Assembly (NCBI GenBank): GCA_008694505.1
Contig: VZDJ01000116.1
Span: forward strand, 16,268,781-16,332,780
Origin: Cyanoderma ruficeps
Lineage: Eukaryota; Chordata; Aves; Passeriformes; Timaliidae
DNA: 64,000 nt
Direction of reading: 5' to 3'
Numbering within the stretch: the first letter of the stretch is position 1; every line of letters begins with the position of its first letter. Shown piece after piece: positions 22,300-36,100 of this stretch. A program made the translations under genes and the position numbers. The notes under the pieces are model-generated. The model was given only the letters and a program-made list of their open reading frames with translations, did not search any database and was not told the DNA's origin.

Positions 22300-25200
22300 G
22301 GTTTGGCACCGGGAGTCTGGAGTTGTGGCACCCGTGAGGGTGGCACAAGTTGTTCACAGAGAGCAGAAGCTCAAGGCTGCAGCACTGTGCCTTTCCCAGG
22401 TGCTTCTCTGAGGGCATTCACTCGGTTCAAGGCAGCCTGAGAAGAGAAACTTAAAAGAATTCCCGGTTTGTTTTCACTCTCACAAATACAAATTCCTCCT
22501 GCAACACTGTAAGTTTGACCCCATTGCCTTATACTTATCAGAGATGAACTGGAGATGTCTCCTCCAGTGGCCCTGCCAGGGGATGAAGGCTTGGGTCACC
22601 CTCAGCATACTCTGAGAGGTAGCTGCCACTCCTCTCCTGTTCCTTTTGCTGACCCTAAGTGGTGTCTCAGCTGATCCTGTCCTTGATGCAATTTGGTCTT
22701 TGGGTTCAAACATCTCTGCTGCTGTTCCTGCTGTTTGAAATTCTCCCCACTTTTTGCCTTTCATATCTCATTCTCCTTGCCATTGTACCTAGGAAGCCTC
22801 TAGTTGTGTCATAAGCATTAATGTCTGCTTTGAGGTTTGTCATGATTCCTTATCTTTCAGTTTCTTCTGAAAAGGCTTTCTTTCCCCTTGCCTCTGCCAT
22901 TCACTCCTTTGCTTCCACTGAGATTTTCTCTCTTCTTCTGAAAGAGTTCATAGTTGGAGAATTTGCAGTTTTGCAGATGCTTTGCCAAATACAGTCTCTG
23001 TACTGTGCTACAAGACGTCACCATCATCCCCCTCATCTTGACTCACTCTGGCTGCGAGTCGTGCTGGGCAGTGTCTAAATGCATCCTGCTTGTGCGTGAG
23101 GCCTCCATAGTGCCGAGAATGCCCACGGCTCTCAGCTGGCCTTCACTTTCTGTTCGTGAGATCCTCTGTTCTGTCAGGGCCAAAGGTTTCAGTTCTCTCT
23201 CCAACTGCTCTGCTTAGAATTAGCAGTGACGTTAAAAACTGATACAAACATACAACAGTTTTAAAGCACTGTTGATAATGGGATGGGAGGAGCTGAGCAG
23301 TTGGGCAGAGGAAAGGAGTGATTCTCAGAGCTTTACAGGGCACCACCTCTGCCAGCTGCCATGGGAACCATGGCTGTATGACTTCTTGGGGTTCTGAGTG
23401 CAGTTGAGGTGTCCCTGCAGTGGGTGACTTCAGACGGACTTTGTGACAGTGGTGATGTGACCTTAGGTGGAACAGCCTGAGCTGTGCTTACCTTAGCACT
23501 TCACTGCCTTAACTGATAATTTCTCCTCAACCTCCAGTAAAAGTATATTTCCAATAACATTGCTCAACCCCACCTCTGAGTGACACAGGTTTTACTTTGC
23601 CTTGTTTTTAGAACCTTTCTGTTGGGAGATAAAATTTATTGCTTCCTTCTCAGGAACATCTAGAGACTCTGAAAGGAAGTGGGCCAGGTAGCAGCAGAGT
23701 CCCTGCTGGGGATTGAGGTTCTTTGGAGATAACAGTACAGAACAGGAATGGTGACGAGCAAAGAACAGAGTTTCCAAGTCAAACTCAAGTAATTTCCACC
23801 CAGCAACCAAAGCATAATGGACTTCTGTCCAAAAGTTACCTTGAAGAATATTGTTCAGAGTGCAAAATCAAGTGCTACAGTGTTAAGGAATGTCCTTGCA
23901 GCCCCAGTTCAACTTGTTTTGGATATGTACTCAAGGCGTAATGACTAATTTTGTAATTGTATGCTACTTACCACCTGTAGCCCAGCCACAGGTACTGCAC
24001 AGCAATGGTGATTCTGCCCTTGGGGTTTTATCTGTTCTTTATTCTAAGTTGTATCGTTTTAGCCTGTCTGCAAAACTGGGAGGAGACACAACCATGCACC
24101 TTGGGGTGGGAGAAGACAGGACTTTGTAACACAGTCTGCAAGGCACGTGCTGCCACAGCATACAGAATTTGGGAAACTCGTCTCCCAGGCTGATGTTCTG
24201 GCCTTTGCATGCTTGGGACCCCACTGCCAGAGATTAAATATCCATCACAGTCATCTTGCTCACATGTTGTGGCAAGGTGTTCTGCTTTGCATTAAAAATT
24301 GATGCTGTGTTCTAGTTTCCAGATGACTTTCCTTTGCTTGCCATCTGGCTCAGCACAAGCTCCTCCTGCTTCTTTGCCATGCCACTCTTAACCCACACAA
24401 ACACCACCAGCCTGCCCTCAGGCATGTTCTGCAACAGAGCAGGTGAGAACACTGACAGCCAGAGCCTGCTAGAGAGCAGCAGTGCTTTGAATGACTTGTT
24501 TGGTACACGGCAGAGCTCCTGTGCCACACAGGTGTGGTGGGAGGCCAGAGCTTGCTTAAGCAGCCCTTTACTTGGTAGTCCTCATTCTTGAGGGGTCAGT
24601 GATCCAACCAAAAATGTATTCATATCAATGATTTTTGGTATATCAGGTCACAGACAAAGCAAAACAAGCTATTTCTTTTTAGAGTGAGAAGATTGTTCTT
24701 CCTCCTGGGAGCCATGTGGTGTTAGGAGGTGGAGTGCAGAGGAGCTCTCATGTTTCCCGCTGTGTGAAGCTCAGCTGGGGGACTCTTTGGCATCTGCTGA
24801 GACAAGCAGCATGTCCTAACAAGAAGCTGCAGTCATCAGCATTTCCCTGGTGGGAGAAGGCTCCTCTCCTCAGCATCATTAGTCGGGGGTTTGCCGTGCT
24901 TGCTGCATTGTCCATTCTGTTGGGATTCATAGGATCAGCTCTGCATTTGCTGGAGCTGCAGTCCCTGCATTGGCACCATCTCCAGCTGGGGCCCAGGCAG
25001 CCTGGCTCAACGGGGTATTGTTTATTCCACCCAGGAATGTGCAGGCGAGCAGGGACCTCAGGGAGCTTTACAGAGTGACATGTTCTGCTCTGAGCAGGGA
25101 GTGTGGATGGCCACAGCTCTGAAGGCTGGTGGGAACAGTCAGGGCGTGCTGGTGCGGATAATGTCCTGTCCTGGAAGTGTGAATGAGCACTGGGCAGGCT

Positions 25201-28200
25201 GTGCAGATGCATTGGGATATGGAGGAGGAAAGGAGGGCTGTGCGCGTTTGGAGAACACAGGGAGGAACAGAGGGAAAAGGTAGAAATGTCTTAGTAGTAC
25301 TTAATAAGCTTCTGTTCTTAACACAATGGTGTGAGAAGCCAAGCATAACTGCTGGTTCCTCCCACCGTGTGCTGGGTACTGAGCCTGCAGCCTAGAGCAC
25401 AGCAGGGGCTGCAGCAGATCTCTTGTCAAAGCCAGTCCCAGCAGCTGGAGGGTGCACTGAAATGAGGGGTATCTCTGTCACTGGGGGTGGATTGTGTTTT
25501 CAGTGAACAGGCATTGAGCTATAATGAGTGGAAGGCGGTATGAAAAGACCTAGGTGAAATGCAAGGTGTTTTTCAATTTTTAAAAAGATCACTGACAGCA
25601 TTTGTTTAATATTTTAAATATTAATTTCACTAATCATTTTGTGACAAGCTTGTCTTTTGTACATTTCTGGGAGTATGACCATTCCTGGTCTACTGCTCAC
25701 GCAGATTCTAAGGTTTTTATAGAGATTAAGACATCCGCTGGACAAGAATCCACTTGTCCCTATTGTGCAAATCCTGTGTGCCTGTGGAAGCCCACACAGC
25801 ATATTTTGGTCTGTTTGGTGAAATGTTAGTTTTTCAGTTACAGTGCAGTCATACCATCCATAGTCTGTTCTAACAGTGCTGCTTCCTGAGTGAGAAGCTG
25901 GAATGTATTGTTTAGTGGAGAAACAAGTGGCAATAGCACCTGTTAAGTCTGGTTTCCTTGCAGCTTAATTTGTGGCATCCATTCGTTACTGTTTTTTATC
26001 TCATGGTCTGAGCAGTGCTTTGGGATAGGAGTGGATTAGCTGCCCTCAAACCCTTTAGGTCTCTCTTTTTACTGGGGTTGTTAATACTTCTTGTAATCAG
26101 CCTAAATGGCCTCTTCACATTGCTGCCTTATCTCTTAAGTGCTTAAAATCCTTTCTTCAGCATCTTTAATAGTCCTGCCTCCATCTAAGTGATGGTACTT
26201 GTAGCAAGTGCCTGACAATTACATTTGATGCTGGTGAGTCCGTTATTTGGGATTTTTTTAATCTGCGCAATTTCAGCTCCAAAAAGAGGAGGGATAGAAG
26301 AAGTTGTCAGAGTCTATGTGTAAATGCCTTTTCTTGGCTGCTGTGACTTGGCCCAGTCTGTGCTGAAGATCTCAAAACAATATTGTAACAGAGTTAATGG
26401 CTATCATTTCATTCTGGTCCCTCCTTCCATCAGCCCACGCTGGACCAGACACACTCCAGAGCTAACGACAAAATAGGATAAGCAGTCTTCCATGAAGGTA
26501 ATGTTAGTGTGTGCTGAGCATGCATGCATGCAGACAGGGGGGGAGTGATTAATGCCCTGGGAATCTACTCTCTGCCTTGCTGCACAATGCTGTTGTGTCA
26601 GGCCCAGAGCTTGGCACCGGGCAGGCTGTGGTCGGGCGCCAGGAACACGTTACCTGGTTTGTGCGGGATCAGGCAGTGAGACAGAGCCTGTGTGTTCTCG
26701 GCAGGGCGAGTTCCTGCTGCTCCACAGCTTCATACTTGCACAGTGAGGCTCTCTTTGGATGCGGGTCTGCTGCTGGGCGGGGGCAGGAGTCCTGCAATCC
26801 ACAGTCCCGACCTCTGCCGGCCTGAAATTCCAGCATTTACTCAGTTGTGGCAGAGCTCTCTCTCCTTCCCTCTAACAGGCAAGGATCACCCATCCCTGAG
26901 GTGAGAGATGCTTGGCCAGCTGTCAGGAGCCGTGACTCACAGGGGATCACAGGCAGAGCCCTGCTCTCCCTGCAATCTGCTTTTCCTTCTGGAGCCTCTG
27001 CGTGAGCTGTTGCTGAATGTTTGTTTTCACCAGATCTAGGGTGGATCTGGGAAAACCTCGGGTCCTGAAGAGTTGGACTCAGTAAGTTTCCAGTCTGGAA
27101 TATACTGGGAGGCTTCCTTCTCTAGGTGGAGGTTTGTAGAAAATGTTGGCAGGCAGCACTGCAAGGAGTAAAACAAGGCCAAGGTCCTGGAAAATGTAAT
27201 ATTTTGTGTTCAATTCATGTCATCAAGCAAGCAAACTCCACAAGACAGATTCACTGCTTGCAAATACAGGGGCATACTGTCTATACTCCAGTGGAGTCAA
27301 GGAGTGATCTTGCTCTTCTTGGTACTGCTGAGGGAACATGAGCCTGTTGGGATTATTTTTTTGGCAGTTTCAGAAGTTGCGTCACACTTTCTTACGAGCT
27401 GCCTCTCAGGGAATGCTTTGGACATGAATAGGTTAGTGGTTTATTATAACTGTAATTAATATATACGTGCTAGAACTATTGCAGTCTTGCCTGTCCCTCT
27501 CTATCTTCATCTCAGTGGAAAATCTTGCACATTTTAATGATGAGTCCCCCGGGCTGCAGGTGTGTTAAAGGAAGTGACACTCCTGTTCTCATGGGCTGGA
27601 TCAGTGGCTAGGCTGTATTCTCAGCCCCAGTGACTATAGCAAAGCCAGGGTTTGGATCTGCAGCGCACACACTGTAATCCTTGCAATACTCTGCCCATTC
27701 TTACATTACACCTTTGACAGAAGACATACAAGAAACCTCACTGTACCATCATGTGCTCCTGCAGAAACTACCCCAAGGCAGCAATTATGCCTGCAATATG
27801 TTTTTCCCGCTTTGTCCAGTGCTGCTGTGAAGTTTGAATATTCAGAGTATGGCGAGGATTCCTGGGAGGCTGAGCTCAGCCTGTCTGGGGGGCGGAGGGC
27901 AGCCGGGTGCCTGCAAGGGGCTGCTGCTGCTGTGTCTGCTGCTGCTGCTCCTGTTCCCATGAGAACATGCAGCAGCGTGCCCCAGCTACCCCACCTCAAA
28001 CAACACAAGGATCCTTGCTTATCTTTAGTGTTTTCAAGCTAATTGATGGCTCTTCCGTCTTTTTCCCTGCTCCACATGGTCATGTTTTTAATACTGTTAC
28101 TCCTTCTGCCTCAGTAAGTTTCTGCTATCCTGAACTGCAGCTCTTTGTGTTCCTGATTCACTCCAGTCCATTCATCTCTTTTTGGTGGCAGAGTGCTGTC

Positions 28201-28729
28201 TGCTGCTGGATATTGGGTTCTTTGTTTGTACAGCCAGCACAAAGCTGGTGACAAAGGGACAGCCTGTGTCCCAAGGAGCCCGCGTGCTATGGGGAAGGCA
28301 GTGAGAGCAATAGGAGTGACAGACAGACAGGATGGCAGAGGTGAGCGTGGCCAGGGGCACAGCGTGCTGGCTGCAGCACAGGAATGGCTGGGGGCGGGGA
28401 GAGACGTGATGAGGAAGCTGTTCCTGCTGAGTACAAACCCGCTTTGTTCCCAGGAGGTGAGTCGGACTGGATAAACAGAATGGTCCCGTCAGCAGAAAGC
28501 CTTCCCTGGCTGGATCCCCCACTGGCACTCTCACTGGAACTTGGCTGCACCTCGTTAGCAGGGACATATTTCTCCTCCCTGTGTTAGCTTCCCCTCTTCC
28601 TGACTCTCCGGGGCTCAGGTGGGCTGTGTGTGGCTGTGCAGCGAAAGATGCCCTTGGGGGGCCGTGTGTTTGTATTTTGTTGTGTTGTCACTGCGCTCTG
28701 TCTGCCCTTAACTGGGCAGGGGGGTTGAC

Positions 28730-28960
28730 GAGCCGTGCTGGGATGGGACGAGAGTCGCCGGCTGGGCGGCGCTTGGAGCAGGGCTGCTCAGTGTGCACCT
28801 GGAGCCGCTCCGGGAAGGGAGGGGAGCGGGTCCCGTGGCAGGGAAGCTGTGTCCAAACGGACGGAGCAGGGGCTCTGCTCGTGATGTGGGAGGAAAGCAG
28901 CCTGTGCCGGGGGTCTGCTGGGGAGGACGCCGATGTCCCAGCGTCGCAGAGGGCAGGGCT
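28730..28960 (+). promoter_or_regulatory. Possible minor promoter (small CpG-rich block)
   Basis: A short stretch with several CpGs and GC-box-like words lies 1.1 kb upstream of the DNMBP initiator exon. It is much weaker than the island at 21200-22100, and I cannot identify a matching donor with confidence. Confidence 0.2.
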
Positions 28961-30047
28961 CTGAAAGCACCGCGGAGAGGTGTTGGCAGTGCTGTCCTGT
29001 ACCTTCACCTCTGAGGTGAAGATGAGGAATAATCTTAGTTTCTGATAGCTTTGGATGGATAAACCTTTCTGTTCCCTTTCTGAGGAATTTGGGAGAAGGC
29101 AAAGGAGCAGCTTAAGCTGTAGGACTGCTGCTGCTGCCTTGGTGCACTGTATTTCCTTGACAGTGAGGCTGAAAAGCAGAAATTACACAGAAGCATGTCC
29201 TCAACTTTGAGTGTCCTTCTCAGTCAAGAGTATAGCCACCTCCAGGGGAAGGGGGAGTCCAGGACATAGCCCTTGACGAGGAGGTCTTTCGCTGCTTTCA
29301 AGTCTACTGCCAGGAGGAATTTCAGCCTTGGCTCCCAGAGCCTTGGACAAGGTCTGCACCCTCATCTCAGTCTGACTTCTGCCAAGAACCATGGTGAGGC
29401 TACCCAGGGGGTGTCTGACCCAGGTACCTGGAAGGCAGAAAGGATATTTCCAGTCAGGTCTGAGAAGAAGGGTAGTGGAAGGAGCTTGCCTGAGTGAACT
29501 TTGTTCCTCTTCTCTTGCTGGGCCAGAATTGTGCTTGTTCAGCATACCGTTCCTATGGCCCTGACTGGTGGCATAGGGAGGGGGATTTCTGTGCCCATCC
29601 TGCCAGAGAATGTGTGGCGGGACGTGCAATTGTGTGGTACTGGCTGCCCATCAGGCCCTGTCAGGCTGAGCCCTGCCCCACATGTCAGGGAAATGCTGAG
29701 CTTCCTCCCCTCCTCTTGCTTCCTTCCTGACGGGAATTCACTTCCAAAATTCGTGCTGCTTGTCCCCCCTCTTGCAACACAAACACATGATCCTGCAGAG
29801 ATAGCCAGAGGGGTGGGACAAGGCGGGTTAGACCGTGGGGGCTGCATTGCTGCAGCCCCTTGGCTCCTGTGCCACGTGGTGAGGGGTTGGCAGGGAACTC
29901 AGGACAGGATCTCCCCACATCTGCCTCTGTGCTCAGGAAAGGTTTTACTTCCTGAGTCTATGTGTGATAATTTCAGGTGTTTCTGGGTGCTGACAAACTT
30001 CTCTCTGTCTCAGCCTTAGGCGCTGACCTGCCATCAGACCCCGCACA

Positions 30048-30192
30048 ATGGAGGCTGGCTCCGTGGTGCGGGCAGTCTTTGATTTCTGTCCCAGTGTCTC
30101 TGAAGAGCTGCCCCTCTTCGTGGGAGATGTCATCGAGGTGTTGGCTGTGGTGGATGAGTTCTGGCTCTTCGGCAAGAAGGAAGGTGTCACAG
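30048..30192 (+). CDS. DNMBP: DNMBP coding exon 1, SH3-1
   Basis: The ATG at 30048 starts [20 protein letters not shown], nearly identical to the human N-terminus. It follows an acceptor (CTGTCTCAG) about 33 bases upstream. The exon ends in phase 1 at GTAAGA. Confidence 0.95.
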
Positions 30193-33100
30193 GTAAGAGC
30201 TGGAAATTCCTGCACGTGGGTCCACAGAGGTGCCAGCTAAATGTCCACTCCATGAGCACATCGTCCCTTGGTGGGGAAGGACCTGATGTGGTTTACTAAA
30301 TCTTTCATGGGACTTTGATTCTGACTGACAGTGCAAGTTGCCGCTGGTCTCCTGCCAGCTTTGTGTCAACTATTCAGACAGCTTGTGTGTTGTTTTTTGA
30401 GAGAGGTTAGTGGAGAGTCAATTCTCGAGGAGATAGGAGCTTCACAATACTGGTTGTTCCAGTCTCTTTGGAGAGACTGCCCATTTCCTGGCTAGTTTGT
30501 GTGCTGACCTGCTGTGGCAGTGGAAGGGGTGAAAGGAAACAGATGCACTGAGAGTGGAAATGCATCCACTCTGGAAACCAGTCCAAGTGACCTTGTCAGT
30601 GAAGATAGAACAACAGTGACCGTGTGTGCCCCCCAAGCCCTCTGACTCAGCCCCACTTCCTCCTTTCTGCTTCAAAGCATCTTCCTGCACAAATTGCCAT
30701 CAATATCTAGGTGCCTGAAGTGGTGTGCAAGTCTCTTAAACTTTTAGGGGAGTGTGAGAAAACTCTGAAGCAGCAGAATGCTCTTAGTGAAGCACTAAGA
30801 GTCTCATAGTCTCTGTTTAGGCATCTCTTTCTCATCCTAATCCTGATGTTAAGAAGATGTGTGAGCTCTTGGGGAGATGAAAGCCAGGCCACTTCAAAGC
30901 ATAAGCCTTGCTCTGTCTTCAACATGAGCGTGGGACTGATTTCATCCCTGGCTGTAGAGATGGGGCTGCTATTGTAGAAGCAGTCTGGTCTCTCCTAACA
31001 GCCACAAGCTGTCTACTCTCTGAAACAAAAGTGGACAGGAGCACTTCCCTCCTGTGCTCCATGTGACTGATAAGTGGCATTGAATGAGCATGTGCCTGAT
31101 CCTGTTGCTGCTGGTGAAGTCGCTGGGCAAGGATTATGTGTGCAGTTTTCAACAGAGTTTTGTCTCCCAGCATAACTGGTGAGGTTGTTCAATGGGAGAT
31201 GAAGATCTTAAGGAATAACAAACAGATGTGTGTTGTAGCTCAAAGATAAACATGCTAAAGTCAAACTGAATGTTTTTAATGACCTTTAACTCAAAACCCA
31301 ATTACATTCCTGCTTTCCCTTGGAACAGCTGTTGTAGTTTTCTGCCCAGCTTTCTAAGTTAAAGTTATAGGGAATTGAAAGAGCACTTTAGAATAGAAGC
31401 TGTGGAGGTGTTGCAGCCTAGTACTCATTACTCTGTGGAATAATTATTGTAACTCCATGTATAGTAATTCCTTTCTTACGGCATTATGTTGTTTCCATGT
31501 ACAGGGCCAGAAACTAAGATAAGGAAAAAGAGAGTTGGTTAAAACTATGAAGGAAGCAGCAGAGTATAGCAAATTCCAAATTGCCTATATACAGTGCAAA
31601 GTTCTGGGTGTCTAGGGTATGGTGTTTCCAGGTTTTATTAGAAAATATTTGGTCACCCAGAGGCAATGCTGGATGTGATATTAGCCCATACTTCATCATA
31701 TCCTCTTGCCTCAAATTATATAAGAAAGATATTTTTAGTGGCCTTTGCAGTGGGCTCTGCCATGTTATGTGCTCTCAGGACTGAAATTAGTATCTGATGG
31801 GTATCATGTGATGGCCAACAAATGTGCCATGGTGAAACAGGCACACAGAATGACAAAGTGGGGAAGGTCCCTGGAGTCCCAGCAGTGCTGAAGCTGTGAC
31901 AGAGCCTGTGACTCACTGGTGTGGCCATCCTGAGTGTGGCAGCCTGAATTCAGTGCTGAGACTGCACAGGGGCCAAGCTGCACCAGGTGGATATGCCCAG
32001 TCAGAAGACACTGGTCTCGTGATCCAGCACTACTGGATTTCTTAGTCTTCACCATGGGTCTGAGTTGTGGGAAGGAAGCAGTAAGGGCAGAGAAAACCTA
32101 GTATGTCTCTGTTCCTGGAAGCTCCATGCTGATGGCACAGTCCCAGTAATGCACACAGCCTGTGGTTGCCTGGAGTGAGCCAAGGACTCAAAGCTTTTTG
32201 TTCTCTGTTAGCTCTTAAGTACTTAAAATCCCAGGAATTCCTGACTCCCAAACTTGTTCTTCTTCCATCAGGCTATTGAGGCACCCTGGGTAACTGGATA
32301 TTTTCCTTTAGCAAGATGAATAGATCCCAAAATCTGGAAGGAGGGTGGAAATGGTGGTGGGTCACAGGAAAGGCTCATTGCTGACAACTCGTTCTCTTTT
32401 TAGGGCAGTTTCCTAGCAGCTTTGTTGAACCTGTGGATATTCCCCCTTTGAAGCAGGGAGAAAAACTGTTTGTTTGTACCAATGACTTCACATCTCAAGA
32501 GCCAGGGAGCTTGTCATTGCAGAGAGGTAATCTCCATTCCCTTCCTTTGCTTTGCACCTCAAAAGCCTCACCTGTCCTTCCAGATGGATGAACCTAGTCA
32601 CAGCATCCTGCCTAGAGTGACAGAAGAAAGAGGTGAATCTCCTAATTCCCCATGACATGGGTCATGTCAAATCCACCATGGTCCTCTAGGCTTCTGCCAC
32701 TTTGATACCAGTTTCTCATGATCTATCATTACTCATGAAACTCCAAAAATTTGCATCACCTGGTCATAGTAAATTTACAACCGCCTTTTAGCTGACCTCT
32801 AATCTCCAAATCTTAGACTTCCATTTGGAGGAGAATGAAAGCTTTGATGCACCTGCATGGCTTTGCAGCCAAACTGTGTATCTTAGATGTACAAGAGGCT
32901 GCTGGTATTTCATGCCTTAATCCCATCCTGTGCTTGTGTGCATCCACAGCATGCACTGTGCTCTGACAGAGTGCCAGTCCTCACCCCCAGCCAGAAGGGA
33001 ATACGGGGAGGCAGGAATAAGAGGTGGGAGGCAATAATGAGAGCAGTTTTGAACTGGTGTGTCTCATTCTCTGCAGGAGACTTGGTGATCCTGGGGGGGT

Positions 33101-36100
33101 CCCTGGCCTCCAGCTGGCTCCAGGGCCGAAGCAGCTGGGGTTCCAAGGGCTTTTTCCCCTCATCATGTGTGAGGGAGCTGTGCCTTTCAGTTCAGAGACG
33201 TCAGCTGTCCCAGAGCACTCTACTGGAGGTGCCTGCCTACTCACTGGGCCAAGCCCGGGCCCTGATGGACCTGTCTGCTCAGCTGGAGGAGGAACTGGAC
33301 TTCAGGGAAGGGGATGTGATCAACATTGTTGGTGTCCCAGAGCCTGGCTGGTTTGAGGGTGAGCTCAGAGGATGCAGGGGCATCTTTCCAGAGGGTTTTG
33401 TGGAACTGCTTACTCCTCTGCGAGCACCAGGAACCTCAGTGGATCCAGAGCCCACAGGGACTTGTGACACCAATGGGACAGTAGAGATGCCCCCCAAAGA
33501 TGACAAGGAGCCAGGGAGTACTTATGGTGTTGCCCTCTATCAGTTCCAAGCCCTGGAGTCCAAGGAACTGGATTTTGATGTGGGTGACCGGATTCGGATT
33601 GTAGGCATTCTGGAGGATGGCTGGCTGGAGGGGGAGCTGAGAGGAAAACGTGGCATCTTTCCACACAGATTTGTGAGGCTGGAAGCCTCTGAGGCTTGCA
33701 GGGAAAAGGTGAGTGCTGGGGATCTGCAAAGTGGAGGCAGTGGTGGATTGACCATCCATCAAGATCCAGAAATCACTTGCTCTGAAGCTCCTCCTTTGCC
33801 AAGGAAAGATAGCGGGGAAAAGGAGGATGGCTTGGCTGCATACCCTGACCCTGCCACCAATTTGTCTCACGAGGCTGAGAGCTCAGAGGGTCCTCTTGGC
33901 ACTGACTTGAGACAGCACCAGGCCCTTCCCAGCACAGGACACCAAGAGCCACTTCCCAAAGATGCGGTGGGCTCGGTCCCCTCTAACCACACAAAGACAG
34001 TCAATGGCGTTCTCCCCTCTGCTCAGCTGCCTCCCCCACAGGGCAACAGGCCTGGCCAAGCAGGTGAGCTGGAGCCTGGGGGGACCATTTCAGCCACCCC
34101 AGGAAACTCAGAAACTCTGTCCCTCCCTAAGCATGAAGGAGACAGCCCCACTGTGCCCTTGCAGGCTCCCCACTTGCCCCAAGATCCTAGTAGGAGCCAA
34201 GCAATTTCATCTCCAAATAGCTGGGCAGCATCTCAGGAGAACCAAAGCAGGTCCCAGGACCAAGACAGTTGGATGGACAGTAAACTGGAGAAGTCCAAGC
34301 CCTGTTCCAGCTTAGGAACTGCCCAGGTGAGCCTGGACACACGGGCTGGGAGCTGGGGGGAGTGCTGCCCTCCTGCAGGGCAGGGGGACAACTGCACAGA
34401 CCTGGACTCCAAACTGACAGAACAGCTGGCCCAGTTCGAGAAGAGTCTGTCAAGTACTGGTGCGGAGCAGGACAAGGTCTCCCGTCACTTCTCTATCTTG
34501 GACTATAGCTCTGAGAAGGACATTGTCCGTGGATCTCCTGAATCTGTGTCCCACTCCAGGCATGCAGAGAGGAGAAGGGCCCTGAGACCACCCCCTCCTC
34601 GGCCCAGCAGCCTCGCCACAGCTGCTGTGCACATGCAGGGTGGCCCAGTGCCCAAAGGCAGGTCTCTGTCCTTCTCAGTCAAACCCTCCCGGCCTGCGCC
34701 CCGGCCTCCCTCCAGCAACCAGCGGAGAAATGTGGCCCCTGCACAGCTTCAGCCCAGCAGCCCAGAGCAGCGGGTGGAGGAGGGACGTGAGGACTTGACA
34801 CAGGCAGGATCAGCCTCCTCCAGTTCCATCCTGCTGACTAGAATTGGAGAGGTGGAGCGAGATCTGGAGGCGTACAGCAAGACCCGTGCCGAGCTAAGCC
34901 TGATGCTGGAGGAGCAGCAGGATGAGCTGGTGAGAGCAGAGACCATGGAAAACCTTGATTTCTGTGACTCCAACATTGAGACCCTCAGCATGGAGCTGCA
35001 GGAGTTGAGAGGTGAGTCTACAACAGCATGGGATGGGGAATGCGTCAGGAGCACAGGTGCCCTGCTGTTTTACAGACACTGTTGAAGGCAGTCTTTTATA
35101 CCCTTTAATTCTTGATTTAGATAATTTTGTAAGCACTGTTGCAGTACAAATCATCATGATTTTGTCTTGGAGAATCACAGTGTCTTTCTCTGGATATCCC
35201 TTTGTCCAGGTCTTCCCCACCCCCTTTTCCTTCCAACTTTCTAATCCCATCTTCCAGCCCCACTGTACATCCAGAGCCTTCATCTCATCCACTCCCACTA
35301 TGTCCATGATGGAAAGCAAAACCACTGATGCTGCAGTTCCAACCTCCCTGCCTCATACCCTCTTATCTGTAGGGAGTGAACAGCAACTTCTGGGTGGCTT
35401 TGCTGGTGGTCCTGCAGTTGAGATTTGGGTTGACCTCTGTGCTGTGACTGCCCTCAACCTGTCAGGACACTGGGTTTCCTGTGGTTTCTGCTCTGGTGCT
35501 GATACAGACCAGTGGGGGCTTGTTATAAATATGAGGAGTGCACAGAAGGGGACCGAACCTGACCTGGGAGTGGGATGCATTAGTGGGAAAAAAGTAAAGC
35601 CTGCCCCTGTGCTCCTGCCATCCACGGAGTCCAGGACAAGAAAACAGCGCTGTTCTGTTGGTAACAGCAACACAGAGCTTACAATTGTGGCATATCTGTA
35701 GCTGAAAATGTGACTTTTGTTCTTGCACCCCAGAAAAAAATTATTCAGGAAAGAGGAATTTCCCATGATTATAGCAGCACATTTGGTCTCTGAAACCTGA
35801 AGATGCCATGTAAAGATCAATGCTGTTAATTATGTTATACTTGATATTACACTAGACAAATGGAAAGATGGGATCACATACATCTGCTCCCACAGTCCCT
35901 TCCCAGGCTTCACCCAGGAGCTCTGACACTGCAGTTCTGTTAGTGAAACCCACGACGTGCAGGAAATGTGGGCACTGCATGCGGGAGATGGAGTGAAATG
36001 CCAGCTCCTGCCTGGGAGTTACTCACTCTGACTTCATTGCCTCCATCCTCCCACTGCTTAATCAGCTCTGGAGAGCCCAGGCACTTTGCTGCATGATCGT

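Larger units (their letters stand above)
22101..30014 (+). other. DNMBP first intron (inferred)
   Basis: About 8 kb lie between the CpG island and the first coding exon. I see no coding exon. It holds a perfect 13-bp inverted repeat (22269-22299), a short GCAT run (about 26518-26532), a (CTG)n-like stretch around 27920-27951 and a moderately CpG-rich block at about 28730-28960 that could be a minor promoter. Confidence 0.5.

Noticed and set aside
27915..27955. CTG/GCTGCT-rich stretch as a triplet-repeat locus
   Set aside because: The runs are only about four uninterrupted units, which is ordinary for GC-rich intronic DNA.
29501..30019. 172-codon + frame just before the first DNMBP coding exon
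   Set aside because: It ends before the initiator ATG in a different context, and its product resembles no protein family. It is probably chance.
32887..33076. Upstream in-frame extension of DNMBP exon 3
   Set aside because: The frame is open, but the CTGCAG acceptor at 33071-33076 reproduces the human exon junction and SH3-2 continuity. The extension is intronic.
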